Assembly (NCBI GenBank): GCA_014904985.1
Contig: MU128957.1
Coordinates: 47,213 to 111,212 of the forward strand
Source: Hydnum rufescens UP504
Taxonomy: Eukaryota > Basidiomycota > Agaricomycetes > Cantharellales > Hydnaceae
Direction: 5' to 3'
Length of the DNA stretch: 64,000 bases
Shown: one piece after another, positions 41,588 to 54,187 of the stretch
How the letters are laid out: every line of letters begins with the position of its first letter
Position numbering within the stretch: the stretch's first letter is position 1
Translations under genes and position numbers: made by a program
Notes under the pieces: model-generated
The model's database searches: none
What the model was told of the DNA's origin: nothing
Seen by the model: only the letters and a program-made list of their open reading frames with translations

Positions 41588-43983
41588 TTACAACCGTGGT
41601 CCAACGGCTCTTCGCAAGGTGTCCTCCTTTGCTAACTCCCTTAGTTTGCGTCGAAGAATCTTCCCAGAACCACTGAGGGCAACATGTTCACATCAGACCC
41701 CCTCGTTGCGAACACAATAATGGCTTGAACAGACCTTTTGGGAATAATATCTATTATGAAGACGCCACCACGGAGGAACTTGTGATGGGCAACTTTGGTT
41801 TTAATCCATTCCTCTATCTCCTTTCCGAATGCAGCAGCGGCCTTGGGATCCTTGAGTAGCTCAGCATTCCGCTCGGCAACGACATACGCGCTGTCCATTA
41901 TCAATTAGTGTCAGCAATCATGGGTTCGAGCCTTCGCGAAATGAATTAATGAGGCCTATGCGGAGGGGAACATACCAGGGAAGTTCGGTGGCCTCCTCCA
42001 TTGACTCCAGACCGATGACGGCAGCGTCAAGGATATCCGGTCTTGAAAGCAGCATCGCCTCGAGCTCCGCGGGCGGGACTTGGAATCCCTTGTACTTGAT
42101 CAATTCTTTCTTGCGATCTACGATCCTGAAGTAACCTTCATCATCCAGGGTCGCAATATCACCAGTTTTGAACCAGCCGTCAGGAGTGATGGCATTCTTC
42201 GTGGCGGTTGGGTTGTTCAGGTATCCTTTCATAATGTTTGGACCGCCTATTGAGTAAGAGGATGGGGTTGAGTGTTGCGGTGTCAGCAGAAACCCTGGGA
42301 AAAAGCGGGGAAATAGGTACATACGGACCCACAGTTCGCCCCGTTTCTCCTGACCAGGCTGGATGTCCTCCTCGTCTTCGTCAACAAGACGCGCCTGAAT
42401 GTTGGGGATGAGCCAACCAACACTCCCAGGTTTGCGCATTGAGTCCTCGACACGTAGCCAGTGTGTGCCCGACGTTGTTTCCGTGAGACCATAGCTACTC
42501 GTAGGTGGCCGAAAAAAAAAAGCTTCCCATCAAGCTGAGTAATGGCGAAAGAGAGAAGGGGAACGTGCCTCTGGGTGAGTTTGAGCCGAGTGTTGCCTCT
42601 CTCGGCAAACTTGGCCAAGACCTTCTTGACAAGGCCATCCCCAAGGGGGGCGGCTCCCGAAGACAGTAACCTAAGCGACGTCATATTGTACTTGTCAAAA
42701 GCAGGATGGAATGACATGGTCACAAGAATCGGAGGCACGAGGTGCATCCTCTACATAATGATTTCCAATGCACGTCTGTAAGTCGCCCGAGCTTTCGAGG
42801 GGTATTAGCATTCCGGGTCACTTACCGAAATTCTATATTTCTCTATGGTCTGCGCGAAGAAATTCGGCTCGAAGCGAGGCACGACGATCTCTGGGACGTT
42901 GGCGACGAAATCCGCCATGATAATCGCTATCAGGCTAATCATTATCGGGTCAACATGGATATGCAACTCCAGAAGAACAACATTAAATTCACCCCCTACG
43001 TCCGAAAAATTTACAATCAGTGCCACGAGTAGAACGAGAATTAATGGAATACTCCTAACGCGATATGGTAGAATGGCAAAACACCCGCGATCACATCAGT
43101 TTTTGGATCAGCCTTGTCGAAGTACGTCAAGAAGGCAGTGATGAACGATACAACGTTATTGTGTGTGGCCTATGAACGAAGAAGGCAGGTGGTACGTGAA
43201 GGGGAATAATGTCGAGGGATCAAGCCACATACCTCCACGCCCTTGCTCAGTCCCGTCGTGCCTATCGAATCCGGATAAGAGCACGGGATAGATATAAATG
43301 AGGGATATTACCAGAGGAATAGCACAGCAGTGCCGTCTCATGCACTTGATCCCCAACAAATAGTTCCTCAGAAGGGAGCCTTTCCTGGCCCAAAAGTTCG
43401 CTCAACCGTGTCCATTCAGACCCAATTTCGGCGGCTTTCTCATCTGCGCGGTCTTGGTCCACATAGCTCATAACCACAACACGTCTACGCGCTTCATCAT
43501 CCGTGACTCCAAGGAGGGAAAGGGTCTTGATAACAAGGGAGAAGAGGGTCGGGTGAACGAATATCATTCTGGCACCAGAATCCTTTATTTGGTGGGTGAG
43601 TTCTCTGGGAGTGTATGATATATTAGCTAGGGTGGGCCGGAGTCCAGCAGCAATAAGGCCAAATAATGTCGGGGGCCATGCGAGAGAGTTGGGGCTGAAT
43701 CGGAAACGATGTAGCGACGAGAAGAGAAATGTAGGCCTAGAGGACTGCACCTAAATATCATGGCCACGTCCCCTCGTACTCCCCCTCTTTGTTTGACGGC
43801 GTAAGCCACTCGTAGAGAAAGGTCATAGGTCTCAAATCGAGACATCCGAGTGCCCGAGGCAGCATCAATGTAAGCAGAAGAATCATCCAGAGAGGCCTTG
43901 TCCGAGAAAAGGTAGGTAAATATGGAGCTTGACTTGATCTCTACGGGGGGTGAAGGAGAGTTGTAAATGATCTGATGCGGCAT
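41588..43983 (-). CDS. Gene A: 4CL-like acyl-CoA ligase (576 aa), intact
   Basis: A class I adenylate-forming enzyme, probably joining an aromatic or fatty carboxylate to CoA via an acyl-AMP. Exons: 43,983-43,751; 43,694-43,312; 43,261-43,233; 43,169-43,060; 42,995-42,993; 42,934-42,826; 42,750-42,569; 42,494-42,325; 42,246-41,976; 41,890-41,735; 41,672-41,588. They join to 577 codons without a stop. Motifs are the phosphate loop SSGTTGLSKG, YGLTET, GWFKTGD, the hinge [17 protein letters not shown] and the catalytic-Lys region SGKILRRK. All introns are GT-AG except the one after exon 7, which starts GC. The exon 5 micro-exon gives the Gly of the YHxxG region. The C-terminus PRL resembles a weak peroxisomal signal. 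The gene diverges from copy B across about 1 kb. Confidence 0.88.
42993..42995 (-). other. Predicted 3-nt micro-exon of gene A (GGG)
   Basis: It lies between introns of 64 nt (43,059-42,996) and 58 nt (42,992-42,935). Flanks read ..gtag|GGG|gtgaat... Joining GC + GGG + C restores Ala-Gly-Leu at the YHxYG position conserved in the family. In this copy, skipping would also keep the frame but drop the Gly. Confidence 0.6.
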
Positions 43984-45011
43984 AGTGCTGTTGAGGCGCA
44001 AGATACAAACTGGTTTATAAGATGGAAATATCGATGAAATGAAGGCTTGTCCCAGAAAGGCATATTGAGGGAGCCTTCTTCTCACGGAGAGGGAGTACTC
44101 ACGTGACCATCACAGGCCGACGGCCATTTTAAGTATCAGAATGAACGTTCCATATTTTCCATTATCGGGGACTGCAAGCCGTGCCGAATGCTTGCGTCGG
44201 CAGGCTTGCATCGTAGCCTGGGAACTTCTCCGGGGTCCCTCACTCATTTCCGTTACAACGAGTTTCTCAGCCATGAATGCCTCATTGCTTCATCCAGATT
44301 GATGTAACCGATCCAGAAGTGTTGGTGGGCGGCCAGATGATCCGTCCGATGAGATACAGTACGGGCTTGTGGCCGGCCGCGAGCCGCAAAGGCGTTTTCT
44401 TTTGGTACCTCCGGACCCCTTTGCCACGGTCTTGTTGGGCCATTTACATAAAAGGAAAGCCTCACGGGGTCATCTCATGTCACCAGCTGCCTCAAGCTTA
44501 TCGACTTGCATCGTTTCAATGCATTCTCCTTCACTTTGCAGCCAAAAAAGCCCCAATGTCGTAGTCGGTGACTTAATTCAATTCAAGTTGCAGCAACGGG
44601 ACTGCGAGTACCTCGCCGCGGAAGTCGCTTGGAAAAAGTAGCGAATATTCCCACTTCCTCCGAAGCCGACCGTCATCGGAATTCCCCGTGTTCATCCTCT
44701 CTATTTTGTACACAGCTGTTGGCCTGCTTTCTGCGTATGTCTCCCTCTCGGACGCTAATAGTATGCTCTCACCATCCTTGGGCTTCTCTTATTTGCAACG
44801 AGGTAGCCGTGGTTATTGCTCAACTTGAAAAACGGGGGAACTAACTAAGCAAGGCAGTTCTCTCCATGTTCCATCTCCTGTGATCGGCATCATCCGCATG
44901 AATTATCCTTATTGACCTGAACTGGAATTGAGCAGCCTTGATTGCACTCTTCTTCCAGAGTGCATTATAAGTGGTGTCAAAACTCATCTTCAATTCCTCC
45001 CTATCACCGCC
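43984..45011. promoter_or_regulatory. Divergent intergenic region of genes A and B
   Basis: About 1 kb between opposing starts, so the two genes may share a bidirectional promoter. Parts of it (44,100-44,640) recur, diverged, at about 51,415-53,000, showing that the duplication unit included upstream DNA. I do not see a convincing TATA box or factor site. Confidence 0.4.
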
Positions 45012-47344
45012 ATGCCGCACCAAATCATTTACAACTCCCTTCTACCACCAGTGGAGATCAAGTCTAGCGCCATATTCACTTATGCTTTCTCAGACAAGAC
45101 CTCTCGAGATCATTCTCCAGCTTTCATTGATGCCGCTTCCGGCACCCGCATTTCCCGATTAGAGACATATGAGCTTTCCCTCCAGCTCGCCTATGCACTC
45201 AAACAAAGAGGACGAGCCCGAGGCGAGGTAGCCATGATATTTAGGTGCCCTTATCTGTCTCGACTTCTCTCTTATTGTCTCTAACATCGTTTCCAGCCCT
45301 AACTCCCTCGCATGGCCCCTAACTTTCTTTGGTCTCCTCGCCGCTGGGCTCCGTGTTACCATGGCGAATTCCTCATACACACCTCCTGAACTGATCCGCC
45401 AATTGAATGAGACTGCGGCTGGAATAATATTCGTCCATCCCACCCTCTTCCCCGTTCTCCTCAAGGCCTTTAAGCTCCTTGGGATTTCAGATCGTGATGC
45501 ACGCAGACGTGTGGTGATTATGAGCTATGTAGACCAAGACCGCGCAGATGAGAAAGCCGCCGAAATTGGCCCTGAATGGACTCAATTGAGGGAGCTTTTT
45601 GGCAAAGGAAGGCTCCATTCAGAGGAACTATTTGTCGGAGACCAAGTGCACGAGACTGCACTTCTGTGCTATTCCTCTGGTAATATCTGCCATTCATATT
45701 CATTTCATGGTCTTACCCAGATTCAATAGGCATGACGGGACTGAGCAAGGGCGTGGAGGTGTGTGGCCTCGTCCGCTCGAGACCATTGGCCTTATATGAT
45801 GCCTGTTCTCTCGTTATAGATCACACACAATAACATCATATCACTCATCACCGCCCTCCTAACCTGCTTTGTAAAGGGAGACCCGAACAGCTGATATATC
45901 TTTGGCCGTTGCGCCTTTCTATCATGTTTAGTAAAGTTCATCCCCCTGGTCCTTGTGCATCATGACACTGATTTTATTGGCCCAGTGGGTGAACATCTTG
46001 GTTTCTCTCTGGCATCCCAAATCAAGCTTAATGAGACAATGACTAGGCTTGTTATAGTCCTACTGTGGGACTTTGTGACTAGAGTGCCACTAGTCATCAT
46101 GCCTCGCTTCGAGCCGAATTTGTTCGCCCAGACCATTGAGAAATATAAAGTTTCGGTGAGTCACCGGCATCTCTCCAGACGCAGTGGGACTAATAGATTT
46201 GCATCGGACAGAGAGCGTGTGTCGTGCCCCCAATTCTTGTGGTCATGTCATTCCATCCTGCATTTGAAAATTATGATATGAGCACGCTTAGGTTGATGCT
46301 TTCGGGTGCGGCACCCCTGAGGGATAGCCTTGTCAACAAGGTCCTCACGAGGCTTGCCGATCTCGGCAACACCCAAATCCGGCTCAGCCAAGGGTACGTA
46401 CCCAATCCCCCTTCGTCCAGCAACCAGCTTGACCGATTCAATGGTCTTTCTCCGCTTGCCGTCGAGATAGATACGGCCTCACTGAAACATTGCCCGCGGC
46501 GCACTTTTTGCCCCTCGAGGACGCCGTGCGCAAGAGTGGAACTATTGGAAAGCTCCTCCCAAACCTCCAAGCCCGCCTCGTCGACGACAGCGGGAACGAT
46601 ATCGATCCCGGTCCGGAGAACCGGGGCGAGTTATGGCTCCGTATGTCCCCATTTTCCCCACCCTCGGCACACTTATTCTTCCTCCTTAATTTTGACACCA
46701 TCATTGGCTCGTCTAGGCGGCCCAAATATTATGAAACAGTACTTGAACAACCCAGAAGGGACAAAGAATTCGATCACTCCTGACGGCTGGTTCAAGACTG
46801 GTGATATCGCGACCGTGGATGATGAAGGTTTCTTCAGCATCGTGGACCGCAAGATAGAATTAATCAAGTACAAAGGATTCCAAGTGCCGCCGGCGGATCT
46901 GGAGGCGGTGTTACTTTCAAATGAGGATATCCTGGATGCCGGTGTGATCGGTGTGGAGTCTGTAAAAGACGCGACCGAACTCCCCCGGTACGTGGCTCTC
47001 CCTTTGTCACTTGGCTTCGGTGGAACCAGTAAGCCTGATGTGAAGCCTGAACGTGTTTACAGCGCCTACATCGTCCCGCGGAATGAGGAGCTACTCAGAG
47101 ATCCAAAGGCGGCGGCTGCTTCGGAAAGGAGATGCAAGAATGGATCAAAACAAAGGTGGCCGATCACAAGCTTCTCCGTGGTGGTGTGATCATTATCGAT
47201 ACTGTTCCAAAAAGGTTGGCTCTACACTGTCAGCCATTGTGTTTGCGAGGGAGTCTGAAATAGGCGCACTCCCACCTTCAGTGCTTCCGGAAAGATCCTT
47301 CGAGCGCACATTGAGAGAGTTGGCAAAGAAGGAAGCTTCTTAGG
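45012..47344 (+). pseudogene. Gene B: 4CL-like ligase copy with three frameshifts
   Basis: It has the same exon layout as copies A and E: 45,012-45,244; 45,297-45,679; 45,730-45,758; 45,820-45,930; 45,986-45,988 (micro-exon TGG); 46,047-46,155; 46,212-46,393; 46,471-46,640; 46,717-46,987; 47,063-47,214; 47,282 on. Exon 4 has one extra base (near 45,890), exon 10 lacks one (near 47,120) and exon 11 has one extra (near 47,303). The phosphate loop reads GMTGLSKG instead of GTTGLSKG. Splice sites are kept. It is a recent pseudogene unless the indels are sequence errors. Confidence 0.8.
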
Positions 47345-48507
47345 GGAACATCGAGCTCACCCTGGATGACCTCGTTTTCTGCAACTCGGTGAGTTGATAT
47401 AAGGAGAATAAGACTCCCACACGGGAGTCTATCCTTCGGAAATGTGAAGTTGACTGGCTGTCATAGGCAGCATTTGCATTGATTGGCGATGTATAAACAT
47501 AGACCAGAGAGAAGTATACATAATGAAATGCATTGGAACCAGAGAGATACAATGTGAGATAATGAATTATTGGTGAGACCGTTATACGATATAGAAGAGA
47601 GCAATGACAGGGAATCATGCGCGGCGACATGTATTGGTATAGTCCGCAATCGTATTGTGGAGTAGAGCCATACAAATGTTAGTGATTCCCAATGGGGGAA
47701 AGAGAACCTATAGGGTGACCATTTACGATGGGATCCAAAAAAGCATACAGACTAACATATGCCATTACCACTAGAAGGGGTGCAGAATAAGCAAATTATC
47801 ATGAACATGTAAAGGTGCGGGCGTAGCCTCCGCGACCTTCCAGCGTCTGCGATGCAAGGTGAAGAGAAAATAGACGCAGACAGTCAAATACCTGGCTCTT
47901 CTAACACGTTAATGTATGATGAGAAAAACACTCGTATACCGGCCATCCTTCGCCTCTTCTCTGCCTCCCAGGGGTTCCCCCATTAGCCCCCAGCAGCATA
48001 ATGACCAATATACAGCATCGATAAGTCAGGACACGTAGGGGGAAGAAAGAGAGACAGGTCCTTGGTTCATGTATCGGCACTTGGGCCGAGTTTAACTGTT
48101 TGCAGGAGCAGCAGATGGATGAGGTACAGCCCGAAGAGCCCATTAAAAATACTAGAACATGCCTAGATGAGCCGAGGGCGCTCAGAGGGAAAGAGTGAGG
48201 ATTGCGATCACCAAATCATCAACAAGGCGCCAATGTATGTACAACGTCACGATCTCCCTGCATCCGGCCACAAGACACAGGGGTGTCCTAACGCGCACGA
48301 TTAGCTTACAGAAGTGCGAGAATATCAATTGTAGAATTTCCAGAGGGTCCAGAATGGGGCTTCAATCGCGAGGCTCGACAAACCGTAGTATATTGCTCTA
48401 AGAGAACGATAGGGCTAGATACGTGTCAGGTATATTTCGTGTTTCTTAGACCCGGTCGGTCGACCTAGTGAAACTGAGAGACGGGGATGCGTAACGGAAT
48501 AATTATT
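47345..48507. repeat. 3' flank of copy B (duplicated with D and E)
   Basis: Matches 56,530-57,690 and 60,222-61,583, with the shared landmarks 'gaacctatagggtg', 'caaattatcatgaacatgtaaa', 'cgagtttaactgtttgcagga' and 'gcgcacgattagcttacaga'. No gene recognised. Confidence 0.8.
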
Positions 48508-49188
48508 GTGGAAGGCCTGGGAAGACGAAGCGCATTTAAGTGGGAGGAGGAATATCTGTGTTTTAACTGTACTATTTCGACCTTAGGTTCAGCGAGTGAC
48601 AGAATTTTTGCTTCCGCCCAGGTGGCACTGGGTTTTATTGAGTTTAGAGACCACGTGAGCGAGCTTGCGAGTGGAACGTGGGCCACGGCTAGTTTTTGCG
48701 TAGCGGGCGAGATAATTGCTGGATGAGGCCGGCGTTAGAGCCGGCGCCAATCCGGGAGATGCCGGATCCCTGGAGACGACAGTGCTTCACTCACACTGTA
48801 GTCGCTTAGCCGAGAATATCTTCTCTGTGCTCTCGAGACGAAGAATTCTCTTTTCACCCGCCCACCATCCCTTTTGATCGGTCAAAACAAACGCGTGGCT
48901 GAGACAGGGTTGCATAGTCATTGCAGCTTGTCTTTCCCACGCTCCGAGAGCCCGAAGTACACGCTGTAAGCCTATTCTTCAGTCCAGCTTCTTTCGAGGC
49001 TAAGGCTTCAGCGCTGCCGAATTGATGAGAATTTGGCGTCCTTCGGACTTCTCCGCCCACACGCAGTAAGAGACCAGAGCTCATCTCATCCAGCATTGCG
49101 AAGAGTTTCAGTCCGAAGAGCGGACATCATAACTCGAGCCTATCTCGCGTTATGCTAGCAAAAACTAGCTCAAGGACACTCCGTGACG

Positions 49189-49240
49189 CGTGACAAATGT
49201 TTTTAGTTCGGTTCAAGGCGCCCTCCGTGACGCATGACAA
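49189..49240 (+). promoter_or_regulatory. Paired CTCCGTGACGCRTGACAA motifs upstream of copies C and D
   Basis: Two 18-bp copies 34 bp apart, each holding two TGAC half sites (TGACGCRTGACA), which could bind bZIP-type factors. They are repeated in the duplicate upstream of copy D (about 53,708-53,768). They lie about 410-460 bp upstream of the start codon. The regulatory role is inferred only from motif resemblance. Confidence 0.3.
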
Positions 49241-49650
49241 GAACTTATTTAGGAACGAGGTTACACTAGGTTAATCGGTTCTACTGTCGTGCACACGCTT
49301 GGCACTCACTTGCAGTGCTCTTGCAGCCTCTTAGTACTGTATCTCTGCGAGTATTTTCATCTCGCTGATGGAGGTGTGGATTGGATCCTACTAATTGTTT
49401 TTACTCACTCGACCCTACATCGTCCTCACGCTGCTGCGGGTCCCGAGTGGCGCACTTCGGATACTTTGAGATGTGAGACCTTTGCCCCGTTTCATCTTGC
49501 CCTCTTTAATTTCGGGTGCTACGCTTAGTATCTCGGTTCTTTTGTCTTCACCCTCGGTCCTATACCACGTACAGGGATGTAATATGAATAGTTCTACTGG
49601 AGCATTATAAGTGGGTCAAGATCTCATCTGCGATTCCTCCAATCACCACC

Positions 49651-50693
49651 ATGCCACAGCAAATCATTTACAACTCACTTCTACCACCAGTGGGATCAAG
49701 TCTAGCGCCATATTCACCTATGCTTTCTCAGACAAGACGCTCTGGATCATTCTCCAGCTTACATTGATGCCGCTTCCGGCACCCCCATTTCTCGATTAGA
49801 GCTCTATGAGCTTTCCCTCCATGCCGCCTATGCACTCAAACAAAGAGGACGAGCCCGAGGCGAGGTAGCCATGAATATTTAGTGCCCTTCTCTGTCTCTA
49901 CCTCTCTCTTATGTCCTTAATATCGTTTCCAGCCCTAACTCCCTTGCATGGCCCCAACTTTCTTTGGTCTCCTCGGCCGCTGGACTCCGCTTATCATGGC
50001 GAATTCTCCATGCACACCTCCTGAACTTATCCACCAATTGGATGATCTGCGGCTGGAATAATATTCGTCCACCCCACCCCTCTTTCCCTTCTCCTCAAGG
50101 CCTTGAAGTTCCTTGGAATTTCAGATCGTGATGCACGCAGACGCGTGGTGATTATGAGCTACGTAGACCAAGACCGCGCAGATGAGAAAGCCGCCGAAAT
50201 TGGCCCTGAATGGACTCGATTGAGGGAGCTTTTTGGCAAAGGAAGGCTCCATTCAAGAGGAACCTTTGTCGGGGACCAAGTTGCACGAGACTGCACTTCT
50301 GTGCTATTCCTCTGGTAATATCTGCCATTCATCATTCATACTTCAATGGTCTTACCCAGATTCGATAGGCACGAACGGGACTGAGCAAGGGCGTGGAGGT
50401 GTGTGGCCTCGTCCCCGAGATCATTGGCCTTTATATGATGTCTGTTCCTCTTGTTATAATCACACACAAATAACATCGTATCCTCATCACCGCTCCCAAC
50501 GTACTTCAGAGGAGACCCGAAACTGATATATCTTTGGCCGTTTGCCTGTCTATCATGTTTAGTAAAGCTCATCCCCCTGGTCCTTGCTCCATCATGACAC
50601 TGATTTTATTGCCAGTGGGTGAACATTTGGCCTCTCTTCTGGAATCCAAATCAAGCTTAATGAGACAATGATTAAGCTTTTATCCTATTTTAG
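49651..50693 (+). pseudogene. Gene C: truncated 4CL-like copy
   Basis: It starts with the same ATG context as D and E and follows exons 1-4, but with single-base losses and gains in every exon; for example 'ccagtgggatcaag' has lost a base in exon 1, and exon 2 has lost a base near 50,047. Homology ends at about 50,693 in the region of the second micro-exon-flanking intron, so more than half of the gene is missing. Confidence 0.85.
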
Positions 50694-51414
50694 GCGGCTT
50701 CGGTATTAGCACAGGCATTTTGAGATTTTTGCCGTGTTCACGTGGTTCAAGAGGCTAAGTTCTCAAGGATTCTAGTTAATTGGCATGTCGGTGGACGTCT
50801 CAATGTCTAGGCCGACCCCTCAAAAGCTTTGCAAGGCGATCACAACCCTAATTCGATTATGATGGCTCAGTGACTTGGGTCTACACACCCCATTCACTCC
50901 GTACAAGCGAAACCATAGAGACCATACTTGATGCCTGAAAACTAGTCTCACTAAGAACGAAGTACGAGCCATTCTTGCTTTGTCGTTTAAATGACCTGTC
51001 TGGCATATTCAACTCTTTTTGGTCGTCCATGAACTTTTGCACGTTTCTGTTCTTCATGAGCCTTAGCTTTATAGCTTTATTAATCTCTGCCCACTCGAAG
51101 TCCTCTCCTGTCTGGCTTAGTGTACAGCAGAATCACTCACCCCTTGGTAGCTGTTGCTGTAATGACTGGGGCGTCTGTGGACACCACACCTCTGGCTCGG
51201 TATGCAGGGAGAGGTGGACATTCTGGGGAGGAGCAGCCGTATGAGAGCACGTGGAGGAGAAGACCATGGACGAAGAAGGTTTGGCAATGCTATATCGTGC
51301 GTTCGTTTGAGCCTGTGGTATTTATCTTCGGGCGCGCGCCATGGAAGGTGCCCACGAAGTCTGGGCTCATAGGATAAAGGATCTCTTTTGGGATCACATC
51401 GAGAGTGGAAGACC
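50694..51414. other. Unique stretch between duplications, no gene seen
   Basis: It has ordinary base composition. Open frames are short on both strands and show no family motif. Confidence 0.4.
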
Positions 51415-53050
51415 CACGTGACCATCATCGGGCACAGCAAACCACCGACTGGTAATTCGTCCTTGGTGGCCATTTCAAGTGTCAGAATGAGAGCTTGAGT
51501 GACAGGAGTTTTACCACTGGTAAATATTCATGTGTCAAATACAAAAGGGTGCTCTACCCAATCATACAAGTGACAAGATCCACACCTGATCAATGTCAAA
51601 GACGTATGTTCGTTGATGTGGACAACGAGAACAAGGGCCACGTGTCCTTCGGGCATGGCATCTACCGTCCTGCCATTTAACTCGCTTGTAACAATGCATG
51701 ATCACCCAGTGGATTCTGCTGTGGTCTGGAGTCAAAGGAATCTCATTGCGCATGTTGGTTTAATTTCCTCCTTGAGCTGTCGTGCAAAGTGAAGGAGCCG
51801 GTCAGCATCAAAGAGGATATTGTGCGTTCTAGGGAATGCCCATGAAAGACATGCCAGATATCATCCAAGGAGGGTGTGGCCATCATGCATACAGACCGTA
51901 ATTCGGTCTATTTTCCTCCGACATACAATTCACAGCATGACGCGGGAGTGGCGGCGGGATGGTGTGTCAGCACATTAGTATACGTAAAGTGGCATTTTCG
52001 GCCCTTGCTGTTGACAAACCATGTACCTGCCACTAATAAATTACCATTGGCAAACTCCCCATGTGGTTTGAAAGCACTGATCAGAATGGATACCTCGTTT
52101 CACATTTTCCATTATCGGGGACCAACAAGCCGCGCCGAATGCATTCTTTCATTTTGCGGCAGGCTTGCATCGGTAGCTTGGGAACTTTCTTCTCCGGGGT
52201 CCCCCACTCATTTCCGTTACAATGAGTTTCTCGGCCATGAACGCCTCATTGCTTCATACAGAGTGCTGGTGGACGGCCGGATGATTCATCCAATGAGACA
52301 CCCCATTTCGGATATAGACGATTCTCAATAAAGGGGGTTATCTGACTGCCGTGCTTTCTCGCCGTCAGTTCAAAGGGGTCCTCCAGGCACAAATATCGGA
52401 ACGTAGGCTCCCGACCAAATTGTTTCAGAACCCTCCCATTCGGATAGCTCCGCCAACTCCATGGCTTTGGCAGCCACAGCCTTCAATAACCACCTATCTC
52501 AAATCAAAGACGAGGGTGACAGAGGTCCTTTGTCAGAGAGTGCTATAGTACGATTAGGCATTATATAGTTTCGGAGGCAAGTGAGATAGCATCTTGAAGC
52601 CAAAACTCATCATTGCCCTCGCACTGCAGAGCTAGAACACGCTGAGCTTGAGATGTGGCATCAAAGCCGCAATAGAGTTGGGTCGGATCGGAATCTATCT
52701 CGAACGAGAACATGTTTGTCGTTGTAGACCTTTTAAAAAGAAAGCCTCAAGGTATCATCTCATGCCACTAGCCGCCTCAAACTTAATATCGCCTTTCGTA
52801 TTCTGCTCCACCTTGCGGCCCAATGTGACGCAGTCAATGACTTCAGATGACTCAATTCGCTTGAAGTCGCGGAAACGCGACTGCGAGTACCTTCCCGCCC
52901 GGAAGTGAACAAAAAGAATATTCCCAGTTCCTCCGAAGCCGCCGGTCATCGGGGCTCTCCATGTTCATCCTCGCACGTCCGCCGGAATCAGTCCCACCGA
53001 TATCATTGGCCTGAATGGGCGAGCAACCCTTACTGCCTTCTTCATTTACA
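51415..53050. repeat. Diverged copy of the A/B intergenic region
   Basis: Blocks match 44,100-44,640 in the same order: 'cgtgaccatca', 'ttttccattatcgggga', 'tcatttccgttacaa', 'ggcggccagatgat'-like, 'ggactgcgagtacc'-like. Insertions separate the blocks. No gene recognised. Confidence 0.65.
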
Positions 53051-53061
53051 GTGCATTATAA

Positions 53062-54187
53062 GTGGGAGGAGTTGAATATCTGTGTTTTACTGTACTATTT
53101 CGACCTTAGGTTCAGCGAGTGACAGAATTGTTTTGCTTCCGCCCAGGTGGCACTGAGATTTTATTGAGTTTAGAGACCACGTGAGCGAGCTTGCGAGTGG
53201 AACGTGGGCCACGGCTAGTTTTTGCGTAGCGGAGCGAGATATTGCTGGATGAGGCCGGCGTTAGAGCCGGCGCCAATCCGGGAGATGCCGGATCCCTGGA
53301 GACGACAGTGCTTCACTCACACTGTAGTCGCTTAGCCGAGAATATCTTCTGCTGTGCTCTCGAGACGAAGAATTCTCTTTTCACCCGCCCACCATCCCTT
53401 TTGATCGGGTCAAAACAACGCGTGTCTGAGACAGGGTTGCATAGTCATTGCAGCTTGTCTTTCCCACGCTCCGAGAGCCCGAAGTACACGCTGTAAGCCT
53501 ATTCTTCAGTCCAGCTTCTTTCGAGGCTAAGGCTTCAGCGCTGCCCGAATTGATGAGAATTCGGCGTCCTTCGGACTTCTCCGCCCACACGCAGTAAGAG
53601 ACACTGAGCTCATCTCATCCAGCATTGGCGAGGAGTTTCAGTCCGCAGAGCGGACATCATAACTCGAGCCTATCTCGCGTTATGCTAGCAAAAAATAGCT
53701 CAAGGACACTCCGTGACGCGTGACAAATGTGTTTTAGTTCGGTTCAAGGCGCCCTCCGTGACGCATGACAAGAACTTATTGTAGGAACGAGGTTACACTA
53801 GGTTAATCGGTTCTACTGTCGTGCACACGCTTGGCACTCACTTGCAAGCGCTCTTGCAGCCTCTTAGTACTGTATCTCTGCGAGTATTTTCATCTCGCTG
53901 ATGGAGGTGTGGATTGGATCCTACTAATTGTCTTTACTCACTCGACCCTACATCGTCCTCACGCTGCTGCGGGTCCCGAGTGGCGCACTTCGGATACTTT
54001 TGAGATGTGAGACCTTTGCCCCGTTTCATCTTGCCCTCTTTAATTTTCGGGGTGCTACGCTTAGTATCTCGGTTCTTTTGTCTTCACCCTCGGTCCTATA
54101 CCACGTACAGGGATGTAATATCAATAGTTCTACTGGAGCATTATAAGTGGGGTCAAGACTCATCTGCGATTCCTTCCAATCACCACC
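53062..54187 (+). repeat. 5' flank of copy D (duplicate of 48,540-49,650)
   Basis: Near-identical to the flank of copy C, so C and D arose by one segmental duplication. It includes the paired TGACGCRTGACA motifs at about 53,708-53,768. Confidence 0.85.

Larger units (their letters stand above)
48540..50693 (+). repeat. Segmental duplication unit 1 (5' flank plus copy C)
   Basis: Nearly identical to 53,062-55,235. It contains about 1.1 kb of 5' flank followed by truncated copy C. Differences from the other unit are mostly single-base gaps. Confidence 0.85.

Noticed and set aside
46490..46783. Second-frame ORFs within the ligase genes as separate proteins
   Set aside because: They are pieces of the spliced ligase frame reading into introns; the intron after exon 8 in E is 75 nt and stays open by chance.
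49289..49528. Short ORFs in the duplicated 5' flanks as genes
   Set aside because: They are not conserved in frame between the two near-identical flank copies.
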